A model generated the notes under the pieces. The model was not told the DNA's origin and did no database searches. It saw nothing but the letters and a program-made list of their open reading frames with translations. From the NCBI GenBank assembly GCA_037625715.1, contig JASJHQ010000019.1:1-14065 (forward strand): DNA of 14,065 nt. The letters are read 5' to 3'. Below are positions 6,685 to 13,086 of this stretch, in pieces (the first letter of the stretch is position 1; every line of letters begins with the position of its first letter). A program made the translations under genes and the position numbers. Source of the DNA: JABAYQ01 sp018608925. GTDB lineage: Bacteria > Bacteroidota > Bacteroidia > Flavobacteriales > UBA7312.

Positions 6685-8157
6685 ATGAGTAAAATTTCAA
6701 TCATAGGGAGTGGATTTTCTGGTCTAAGCGCAGCTGCAGTTTTAGCCGATAAAGGACATAAGGTGCAGGTTTTCGAAAAAAACGAGCATATAGGCGGTCG
6801 CGCACGAACTTTTCATGAAAAGGGCTATACCTTCGACATGGGGCCTAGCTGGTATTGGATGCCAGATGTATTTGAAAAGTTTTTTCACAGATTCGACAAA
6901 AAAATAGAAGATTACATCGATTTAGTTCAATTAGACCCTGGCTTTCAAATCATATTTAGCAAGGAGAACACTATGAAAATTGATGCTAATTGGGATTCGA
7001 TTTGCGAACTTTTCGAAAGTTTTGAAAAAGGATCTGCCGATCAGCTAAATAAATTCATGAAAGAAGCCGAATTTAAATACGACTTCGGCATTAATAAAAT
7101 GGTTTATCAACCAGGACTTTCTTTAATGGAATTAGTAAAACCTGAAATTGTAAGTAATGTTTTTAAATTGCAAATGTTTACATCATACAGGAAACATGTG
7201 GAACAACATTTTAAGAATCCGTATTTAAGATCATTATTAGAATTCCCTGTATTGTTTTTGGGAACTGCTCCAAGCCAAACTCCAGCACTATACAGCCTTA
7301 TGACTTATTCTGGAATAAAACAAGGTACGTTTTATCCTATGGGAGGATTTGGAAAAGTAATTGATGCTTTTGCAGATGTATGTAAAGAAAAAGGTGTGGA
7401 ATTTTTCAACAATGAAAATATTGAAAAAATAAATGTTGAAAATAAAATGGCTACATCTATGACTTCTAACAACAGAACGATTAATAGTGATGTTATTATT
7501 GGTTCTGCTGACTACCACCATATCGAAAATACTTTGTTAGATGAAAATCTAAGAAACTACACTCCAGAATATTGGGAAAAAAGAACATTCTCTCCTTCCT
7601 CATTAATATTTTATATTGGAGTGAATAAAAAAATTGACAAGCTTATTCATCATAATTTATTTTTCGATGAAGACATCGAAAAACATACTAATGATATTTA
7701 TGACAAGCCTGTTTGGCCAAACAAGCCACTATTTTATGCTTGTTGTCCATCTAAAACAGACAAATCTCTTGCCCCAATTGGAAAAGAAAATTTATTTTTG
7801 CTCATGCCTATTGCTCCAGGGCTAGAAGATTCGGAAGAAATAAGAGAAAAGTATTTCGATATCATGATTAAAAGACTGGAGGACTACACCGAACAAGAGA
7901 TAGAAAAACACATAGAATACAAAAGAGGTTATTGCATAAACGATTTTGTTTCAGACTATAATGCTTATAAAGGAAACGCCTACGGACTAGCAAACACCTT
8001 AGCTCAAACCGCTAACCTAAAACCTAAAATCATTAACAAAAAAATTAAGAATCTATTTTACACTGGTCAACTTACAGTACCAGGACCAGGAGTGCCTCCG
8101 TCAATTATATCAGGACAAGTAGTTGCACAACATATTCTTGATTCTAAACTAATTTAA
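6685..8157 (+). CDS. crtI: Phytoene desaturase
   Basis: A 490-residue CrtI-type FAD enzyme that desaturates 15-cis-phytoene to lycopene at the membrane. The N-terminal dinucleotide fold has GSGFSG at 8-13, an acidic strand end (VQVFEKN) and the GGRART motif near 38-43. The C-terminal family signature is intact (NLFYTGQLTVPGPGVPPSII), including the Gly-rich FAD contact. Length matches other bacterial CrtI proteins. The gene begins 14 nt after the pterin gene, the widest gap in the operon, and ends 1 nt before crtB. The crtI-crtB order is usual in Flavobacteriia. The number of desaturation steps cannot be read from sequence; four, giving lycopene, is typical. Confidence 0.96.
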   Translation: MSKISIIGSGFSGLSAAAVLADKGHKVQVFEKNEHIGGRARTFHEKGYTFDMGPSWYWMPDVFEKFFHRFDKKIEDYIDLVQLDPGFQIIFSKENTMKIDANWDSICELFESFEKGSADQLNKFMKEAEFKYDFGINKMVYQPGLSLMELVKPEIVSNVFKLQMFTSYRKHVEQHFKNPYLRSLLEFPVLFLGTAPSQTPALYSLMTYSGIKQGTFYPMGGFGKVIDAFADVCKEKGVEFFNNENIEKINVENKMATSMTSNNRTINSDVIIGSADYHHIENTLLDENLRNYTPEYWEKRTFSPSSLIFYIGVNKKIDKLIHHNLFFDEDIEKHTNDIYDKPVWPNKPLFYACCPSKTDKSLAPIGKENLFLLMPIAPGLEDSEEIREKYFDIMIKRLEDYTEQEIEKHIEYKRGYCINDFVSDYNAYKGNAYGLANTLAQTANLKPKIINKKIKNLFYTGQLTVPGPGVPPSIISGQVVAQHILDSKLI

Positions 8158-8158
8158 A

Positions 8159-8995
8159 ATGAAACATATTTTTGATGAAGTGTCTAATGAATGTAGTAAA
8201 CTAACTACGATTGCATATAGCACAAGCTTTTCATTAGGGATAAGAGTTTTAGAGAAAAAGCTACACAATCCGATTTATGGTATTTACGGATTTGTAAGAT
8301 TTGCTGATGAAATAGTAGACACATTTCACGACTACAATAAATTTCAATTATTTGAAGACTTTAAGCAAGACACTTACAAAGCAATAGAAAACAAGATTAG
8401 CCTCAACCCTATTCTAAATAGCTTTCAAGAAGTGGTCAATAACTACAATATTGACATTAAGCTAATTGATACATTTTTGGATAGCATGGAAATGGATTTA
8501 CAACCTCAGGTGTATGATACTAAAAAATACAATTTGTACATTTTAGGCTCAGCAGAAGTGGTTGGACTAATGTGCTTACAGGTTTTTGTTAATGGTGACA
8601 AAAAGGCTTTTGAAGAATTAAAGCCATATGCTATGAGCCTAGGTTCTGCATTTCAGAAAATAAACTTTTTAAGAGATGCAAATGCTGATTTCGAAGATTT
8701 AGGTCGCACCTATTTTCCTAATATAGATATGCATAACTTTTCTGAGATTGATAAACTCAAAATTGAAGATGACATTGAAGACGATTTTAAAAAAGCTTTA
8801 ATAGGAATCAAAAAACTAAAAAGTGGATCGAGAGGTGGCGTTTATCTTGCCTATGTATATTATTATAATCTGTTTAGAAAAATACAGGATTTACCATCAT
8901 CAAGAGTGCTAGAAGAAAGAGTTAGAGTAGCAAATAGCAATAAGTTTTTCCTAATGTGTCAATCTATAGTAAAAAACCAATTTAACTGGATATGA
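8159..8995 (+). CDS. crtB: Phytoene synthase
   Basis: A 278-residue squalene/phytoene synthase that condenses two geranylgeranyl diphosphates to phytoene. Both Asp-rich Mg-diphosphate sites are visible: D50-EIV-D54 in VRFADEIVD and D173-ANA-D177 in NFLRDANAD, preceded by AFQKIN. The substrate-binding YSTSFSLG motif is at 20-27. Length is normal for the bacterial family. The start follows the crtI stop by one base, and the last codons overlap the next ORF by ATGA. The GGPP synthase (crtE) that supplies it is not in this window. Confidence 0.95.
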   Translation: MKHIFDEVSNECSKLTTIAYSTSFSLGIRVLEKKLHNPIYGIYGFVRFADEIVDTFHDYNKFQLFEDFKQDTYKAIENKISLNPILNSFQEVVNNYNIDIKLIDTFLDSMEMDLQPQVYDTKKYNLYILGSAEVVGLMCLQVFVNGDKKAFEELKPYAMSLGSAFQKINFLRDANADFEDLGRTYFPNIDMHNFSEIDKLKIEDDIEDDFKKALIGIKKLKSGSRGGVYLAYVYYYNLFRKIQDLPSSRVLEERVRVANSNKFFLMCQSIVKNQFNWI

Positions 8996-9453
8996 GAATT
9001 ATTCTATTACTTCTTCTTTCCTATAGCTTTTGCTACTCCCAAAACCCTGACCTAAATCAAATAAGAAAATCTTTTATTAACGCCGACAAGAGCGAAGAAA
9101 ATTGCAATACGCTTTTAGACAAGTCTGAACAATTAATGGAAAATAATGATATAGCCAAAGCTTATAATGCTGCAGGCTTAATGATTAGCTGCGAGTTTAA
9201 AATAAATCCTTTTATCAAATGGAATATTTTTAATTGTGGTAAAAACATCTTGGAAGAGTTAATAGCTGAAAATGATTCCAGCTTAGAAATGCGATTTTTA
9301 AGGTACTGCATGCAAAAAAAAGCTCCTTCATTTTTAAATTATAATGATAAAATAGAAGAAGATGCCCTTTTGATAACAAATGCTAATAATGCGCTCAACA
9401 AGGAATTACTAGATTTTATTAATCCTATTTTTATAAGTCTGAACGATGAGTGA
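8992..9453 (+). CDS. Uncharacterised secreted protein of the carotenoid operon
   Basis: A 153-residue protein that I do not recognise functionally. It opens with a clear signal peptide (MRIILLLLLSYSFCYSQ, cleavage after CYS at about residue 16). The Cys in that region does not form a good lipobox. The mature part is mainly helical and acidic-to-neutral with four cysteines (C38, C67, C82, C106), which could form disulfides in the periplasm. A segment near 73-117 (NPF-KW-IF, LEMRFLRYCMQ, PSFLNY) reads like a conserved family core. It overlaps crtB by 4 nt and idi by 8 nt, so it is locked into the operon. An enzymatic role in carotenoid chemistry is not supported; a structural or pigment-handling role is only a guess. 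Confidence 0.8.
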   Translation: MRIILLLLLSYSFCYSQNPDLNQIRKSFINADKSEENCNTLLDKSEQLMENNDIAKAYNAAGLMISCEFKINPFIKWNIFNCGKNILEELIAENDSSLEMRFLRYCMQKKAPSFLNYNDKIEEDALLITNANNALNKELLDFINPIFISLNDE

Positions 9454-9988
9454 GAAGGTAGTATTAGTCGATAAGTTTGATAACGAAATTGGAATAATGG
9501 AAAAAATAGAGGCCCATCAAAAAGGCCTTCTTCATAGAGCTATTTCAGTATTTATATTCAACTCTTATGGGCAAATGCTTATTCAAAGAAGGGCTTTAGA
9601 AAAATACCATTCTCCAGGAAAATGGAGTAATGCTGCCTGTACTCATCCAAGGTTAAATGAAGCACCTGTTGAAGCCGCAAAAAGAAGGCTAAAAGAGGAA
9701 ATGGGAATGACAACCGAAATTAACTTTGGCTTTAAATTTATCTATAAAGCTGATTTAGATCAAAAGTTAATAGAACACGAATTAGATCATGTTTTTATGG
9801 GCTTTAGCAACGACACACCAGAATATAACGCTAAAGAGGTATGTGACTTTAAATATGTTAGTAAAGGAGACTTAGAGAATGATTTAGAAAAAAATCCGAA
9901 TTCATATTCCGCATGGTTTAAATTATGCTACAAAAAGGCATTCAAATCAGTAAACAAATTAGAAAATCAAAAATTAGATGTTCATTAA
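9446..9988 (+). CDS. idi: Isopentenyl-diphosphate delta-isomerase, type I
   Basis: A 180-residue Nudix-fold enzyme that interconverts IPP and DMAPP in the cytoplasm. Metal ligands fit H24 and H30 (AHQKGLLHRA), H67, E110 and E112. The catalytic Cys is C65 in NAACTHP and the Nudix-like helix reads RRLKEEMG. Length equals that of the E. coli enzyme. The start ATG lies 8 nt inside the previous gene, and the 3' end overlaps crtZ by 11 nt, so translation is likely coupled. Within the operon it would raise DMAPP supply for C20 prenyl synthesis. Confidence 0.95.
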   Translation: MSEKVVLVDKFDNEIGIMEKIEAHQKGLLHRAISVFIFNSYGQMLIQRRALEKYHSPGKWSNAACTHPRLNEAPVEAAKRRLKEEMGMTTEINFGFKFIYKADLDQKLIEHELDHVFMGFSNDTPEYNAKEVCDFKYVSKGDLENDLEKNPNSYSAWFKLCYKKAFKSVNKLENQKLDVH

Positions 9989-10418
9989 TATATTAATATC
10001 TGTTGCAACTTTTTTTATAATGGAATTAGTAGCGTGGGCTACTCACAAATACCTAATGCATGGTTTTCTTTGGTTTCTTCATAAAGACCATCATCAAATT
10101 GATCATAATAAAACATTACAAAAAAACGATTGGTTCTTTATGATTTTTGCAATTCCAGGATCTGGACTAATTCTATTAAATTCGATTGATTTAAGTGCCG
10201 GATTTTTTATTGGAGTTGGCATTACTCTATACGGATTTGCTTACTTCATTGTTCATGAAATATTTATTCATCAAAGGATAAAGATTTTAAAACATACAAA
10301 CTCGAAGTATCTAAAAGGAATTAGAAAGGCACACAAAGTACATCACAAAAATTTATACAAAGAAGAAGGTAGCTGCTTCGGAATGCTATTTGTTCCAAGA
10401 AAGTTTTTGAAAAACTAG
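9978..10418 (+). CDS. crtZ: Beta-carotene hydroxylase (CrtZ type)
   Basis: A 146-residue membrane di-iron hydroxylase of the fatty acid hydroxylase superfamily. All four His boxes are present: H23-x4-H28 (HKYLMH), H35-x2-HH39 (HKDHH), H93-x4-H98 (HEIFIH) and H119-x2-HH123 (HKVHH). Hydrophobic segments are at about 2-20 and 52-95. It hydroxylates beta-ionone rings at C3/C3', converting beta-carotene to zeaxanthin, which implies that a lycopene cyclase exists elsewhere in the genome. The start lies 11 nt inside idi. It is the last gene of the operon, and its TAG stop overlaps the TAG of the convergent gene. Confidence 0.93.
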   Translation: MFINILISVATFFIMELVAWATHKYLMHGFLWFLHKDHHQIDHNKTLQKNDWFFMIFAIPGSGLILLNSIDLSAGFFIGVGITLYGFAYFIVHEIFIHQRIKILKHTNSKYLKGIRKAHKVHHKNLYKEEGSCFGMLFVPRKFLKN

Positions 10419-10434
10419 CTTTTCGCTTTGCGAA
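10402..10434. terminator. Weak hairpins at the convergent operon junction
   Basis: Two short inverted repeats flank the shared stop codons. AGTTTTTGAAAAACT (10402-10416) is self-complementary around one base. TTCGC-TTT-GCGAA (10422-10434) forms a 5-bp stem with a 3-nt loop. Neither is followed by a strong T-run on the plus strand. On the minus strand the second hairpin is followed by a TTTTT tract 10 nt later. Both sit in or at the ends of coding sequence because no intergenic space exists. Confidence 0.3.
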
Positions 10435-10906
10435 TAAGAAGGTCGTAGAGTAAAATAAAAAGAATTAATGCTAAAGACAAATGCATTAATGTTCCTGAAA
10501 CCATTATCAAATACTTTACCCATACATGTCCTAGCCACAACATCCATAAGCCACCAAATGTGGTAATAATAGATATGATTGGCTCTACCATTAAAAATGC
10601 CTTAAAGAAAGAAGGTGCGGAAGAAAAGTAAAGCAGTATTTGCAAGAAAACAAAAATTAAAGACAGGCTAATTACATGGGAATGAATTATACCATGGAGC
10701 TCACGTTCGGACATTTTAAACCTCAACTCGTTTGCACTCTCATCCATTTCATTGCCCAATACATTTTCCTCTACTCCCTGAGAATTAAGATCAGTAGTCT
10801 GTTTCAAAAGATCGAAGCTAGAAAAATATCCAAATGCTAAAGAGAAAAGGAAAATAGATAAGCTGATTTTTAGTAGTCTAGGTAAAGAGGATAATTGAAA
10901 ATTCAT
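10415..10906 (-). CDS. Four-helix membrane protein of unknown function, histidine-bearing
   Basis: A 163-residue integral membrane protein. Helices are predicted at about 12-30, 72-94, 105-128 and 131-156, with a soluble loop of about 40 residues (32-70) after helix 1. Histidines occur near helix ends and inside helices: H71, H75, H77 (HGIIHSH), H127 and H142. This is the kind of placement seen in heme b or metal-binding membrane proteins, but no known signature is complete. I do not recognise the family. It ends a three-gene unit with a porin and an FMN_bind protein, beginning 12 nt after the latter, so a membrane redox or anchoring partner for the flavin protein is plausible. It lacks the PxE(E/D) motifs expected of CrtYc/CrtYd-type lycopene cyclases. 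Confidence 0.75.
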   Translation of the reverse strand: MNFQLSSLPRLLKISLSIFLFSLAFGYFSSFDLLKQTTDLNSQGVEENVLGNEMDESANELRFKMSERELHGIIHSHVISLSLIFVFLQILLYFSSAPSFFKAFLMVEPIISIITTFGGLWMLWLGHVWVKYLIMVSGTLMHLSLALILFILLYDLLIRKAKS

Positions 10907-10918
10907 GGCGCAAATATA

Positions 10919-11383
10919 TTAATTGCTAAACTTCCAAAGCAACATTTTTTCTGATAATTGTGCAACCGAGTACTTTAAAGACTCTACAGAGATAGTTGCT
11001 CCAGATATAGCTTGCACTTTTTTTGGTACTCTAGTAACAAATTGTCTTAACCATTTTTTATTAGATATTTCACCACCGTAATTTTCTCTGTAAACCAAAA
11101 TACGAAGTTTTAAAAGCTCCATTTCTGCAGAATAAATTGCCATAAAATCAAAATAATCGTGTTTGCTAGGAGATTGCTCAAAACATATATAGCCATAAAT
11201 CGAATCATTTATAGACAAAGAATAATGATTTGAATTAGAAGAAATCTTTCGCTTTTCTACATCTTGACCAAAGTATTGCAACAACTCTTTATCCGCTTTT
11301 TTAATAGAAGATTGGGAAGGAACCCACTGAGCGCAAGTATTATAAGAAAGACCAATAATTAATAGAAAAAAGAAAGATTTCAT
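10919..11383 (-). CDS. Secreted FMN-binding-domain protein (possible ApbE flavinylation target)
   Basis: A 154-residue exported protein with a signal peptide at 1-18 (cleavage after TCA). The mature part is a compact FMN_bind domain: YSAEMELLKLRILVYRENYGG, ISNKKWLRQF and the C-terminal AISGATIS (125-132). In NqrC, RnfG and related proteins the final Thr of D-x-x-SGAT carries FMN attached by ApbE; the equivalent here is T130. The Asp of that motif is replaced by Gln (Q124), which may weaken covalent attachment. The domain would act in the periplasm as an electron carrier. It starts 37 nt after the porin stop and is followed 12 nt later by the membrane protein, so the three form an operon. Confidence 0.8.
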   Translation of the reverse strand: MKSFFFLLIIGLSYNTCAQWVPSQSSIKKADKELLQYFGQDVEKRKISSNSNHYSLSINDSIYGYICFEQSPSKHDYFDFMAIYSAEMELLKLRILVYRENYGGEISNKKWLRQFVTRVPKKVQAISGATISVESLKYSVAQLSEKMLLWKFSN

Positions 11384-11420
11384 ATCTTGAATAACTTATT
11401 TAATAGTTTTATTAACCAAT

Positions 11421-12548
11421 TTAAAAACCAACAGCTATTCCAACATTAACTTGTTTTGAATCTTCATCTAAAGCTTCATTACCTTTTAATTGATAGTCCA
11501 TTTTGAAAGCAGCACCATCTGCAACTTTAAATGTAAGACCTACAGTTGTTTCTGTTCTATCGTAAGCAAGGTTTGCATCAAAACCTTCTGTCTCATCATG
11601 AGTGTTATAGTTTTCATATCGACCAAATAGAATTAGTTTGTTATCTGAATTCCCTTGTAACACATCATAACCAACTTCAAAATAGTAACCTGTCATTACA
11701 GAACCAAGATCATTAGATGTTTTAGCATTATAAGCTTGAGTGTTACCTAAATTAGCAACAGTATACTGAGCTCTGGCCTGAAAATTACCATTATTATATC
11801 TAGCATCAACCCCAGTCATTTGAATGTCGATTTGAGTAGAGTCAGCACCAAAATCACTAGTTTCAGATTCTCCAGAATAAAAAGATGCTCCAAGATTCCA
11901 GCCTAACATTCCGAAATAAGATACTCTACCAGCAAAGTCAAAGTCAGTAACATAAGACTCTGCTCCTTTTTGACGACCACTTCTCAATCCATTATTGCCA
12001 CTAAAAACACCACCATCACTATCATAACCATTAAATCCATTAACCATCATTAACTGATAATTAACAGAATAGTCAGGAAGGCGACCGCTAACACCCGCAC
12101 CAATTTCTCTCCATGTTGTAGGAACAATGTATTTATCTACACTCGTTCTTTCTACACCGTTAAAAGTGTTAGGCTCGTGGTAAAGATTTTGAATCCCCAT
12201 AGGAATCAACATCAAGCCAGACTGGAAACTAATGTTGTCATTTATTTTGTAATCTAAGAAAGCTTGTTCAACATATAATTCTACAACATGCTCGTACTCC
12301 ACTTCTGAAACAAAAGTTACTCTGTCGTTAAATTTATATCCAAGAAAACTAACAAGTCTATGTACATCTAACTTTGCGTTAGACTCTCTATTGTTATCCT
12401 CGTTTAAATAAAAATTACCATGAACCTCGCCATAGCCACCTAATATTAATCCTTTATTACCACCTAATATTTTTTCTGTAGTACTTTGCTGAGCAAAAGC
12501 TATATTAAGGGTACAGAAAAGGTTAAATAAAATAAAAAAATATTTCAT
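11421..12548 (-). CDS. Outer-membrane porin (phosphate-selective O/P-like beta-barrel)
   Basis: A 375-residue outer-membrane protein. The signal peptide spans 1-19 (ending NIAFA, before QQ). The rest is made of alternating amphipathic strands with aromatic girdle residues (GLILGGYGEVHGNFYL, VSFLGYKFNDRVTFVSEVEYE) and ends in Phe (VNVGIAVGF), the C-terminal beta-signal read by the Bam complex. The opening GYGEVH and the strand pattern match the porin O/P-like group of Bacteroidota. Substrate cannot be told from sequence. It is the first gene of the unit with the FMN_bind and membrane proteins, so its cargo may relate to a redox-active or metal substrate, but this is inference. Confidence 0.87.
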   Translation of the reverse strand: MKYFFILFNLFCTLNIAFAQQSTTEKILGGNKGLILGGYGEVHGNFYLNEDNNRESNAKLDVHRLVSFLGYKFNDRVTFVSEVEYEHVVELYVEQAFLDYKINDNISFQSGLMLIPMGIQNLYHEPNTFNGVERTSVDKYIVPTTWREIGAGVSGRLPDYSVNYQLMMVNGFNGYDSDGGVFSGNNGLRSGRQKGAESYVTDFDFAGRVSYFGMLGWNLGASFYSGESETSDFGADSTQIDIQMTGVDARYNNGNFQARAQYTVANLGNTQAYNAKTSNDLGSVMTGYYFEVGYDVLQGNSDNKLILFGRYENYNTHDETEGFDANLAYDRTETTVGLTFKVADGAAFKMDYQLKGNEALDEDSKQVNVGIAVGF

Positions 12549-12588
12549 AATTTTGATTTTAATTGATTTGTTAGAGTTTAATAATGCA

Positions 12589-12596
12589 CAAATATA
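12589..12596 (-). promoter_or_regulatory. Candidate -7 box for the porin operon
   Basis: The minus strand reads TATATTTG, matching TAnnTTTG, 40 nt upstream of the porin ATG. No convincing TTG element is seen at -33. The 128-nt region between the divergent porin and lipoprotein genes is almost pure A/T and holds no other feature I can support. Confidence 0.45.
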
Positions 12597-12676
12597 AAAG
12601 TTTATTTTTATTTAGACTTAATATAAATAGTAATTTTTAAAATATTTTTTATTGCATTTATGTGTACCTTTATGAA

Positions 12677-13048
12677 ATGAAAAAAATACTCTTTATAGCA
12701 ATACTTTTTTCCTCTTGTACTAGCACTAATATATTATTGAACGCTAGTTCTCAAGAGTGGACAGGAGGACTGAAAGGATCTGGAAGCGGAACCAATTATA
12801 AATTTATTTTGATTGCTCCCGAATCTGACAATGCATTCTCAGTAAATGACATTTGCGTGGACGGTAAATTATATAATGGCGTTATTTACCAGAAAAATTT
12901 CAGCAAAGGAGACACCCTATTAATATCTTCAAGAAAAACAACAGAAAGCTGTAATCAAGAAAATGTAATAAGTTATTTTCTAAATGAGGAAAAGCAATAT
13001 TTAAAAATTGATTCTATTGAGAGATTACCTAAATTATTATATCAATAA
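12677..13048 (+). CDS. Small putative lipoprotein, function unknown
   Basis: A 123-residue protein starting at the ATG at 12677. An in-frame GTG at 12662 would add five residues (VYLYE) before the signal sequence and is less likely. The N-terminus (MKKILFIAILFSSC) is a lipoprotein signal peptide with C14 as the acylation site, followed by a Ser/Thr/Asn-rich linker. The -3 residue is Phe, which is off the strict lipobox but tolerated in Bacteroidota. The mature part is predicted beta-rich (NYKFILIAPE, VNDICVDGKLYNG, KGDTLLISS) with two cysteines near 61 and 92. I do not recognise a domain. It lies between a divergent porin operon and gpmI, with 38 nt to the latter. Confidence 0.75.
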   Translation: MKKILFIAILFSSCTSTNILLNASSQEWTGGLKGSGSGTNYKFILIAPESDNAFSVNDICVDGKLYNGVIYQKNFSKGDTLLISSRKTTESCNQENVISYFLNEEKQYLKIDSIERLPKLLYQ

Positions 13049-13073
13049 AAACATATAAACTTTTATTATAATT

Positions 13074-13081
13074 TATATTTG
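13074..13081 (+). promoter_or_regulatory. -7 box close upstream of gpmI
   Basis: TATATTTG matches TAnnTTTG and ends only 5 nt before the gpmI ATG, so a transcript started here would be leaderless or nearly so. There is no clear -33 TTG. Transcription may also come through the upstream lipoprotein gene. Confidence 0.4.
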
Positions 13082-13086
13082 CTAGG

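Noticed and set aside
7288..7521. Minus-strand open frame of 77 codons inside crtI
   Set aside because: Lies fully antisense within a well-supported crtI reading frame; its translation is low-complexity and shows no domain.
7634..7825. Plus-strand open frame of 63 codons in another frame of crtI
   Set aside because: Overlaps conserved CrtI coding sequence and looks like an out-of-frame shadow.
10415..10906. Four-helix membrane protein as a missing CrtYc/CrtYd-type lycopene cyclase
   Set aside because: The conserved PxE(E/D) motifs are absent, it lies on the opposite strand, and it groups with the porin/FMN_bind genes.
12662..12676. GTG start five codons upstream for the small lipoprotein
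   Set aside because: The ATG at 12677 begins a typical Lys-Lys lipoprotein signal peptide; the extra residues would disrupt it.
13053..13078. Inverted repeat ATATAAA/TTTATAT between the lipoprotein gene and gpmI
   Set aside because: Arms are A/T only in an A/T-rich gap and overlap the -7 box; no GC stem or T-run, so not called as a terminator or operator.
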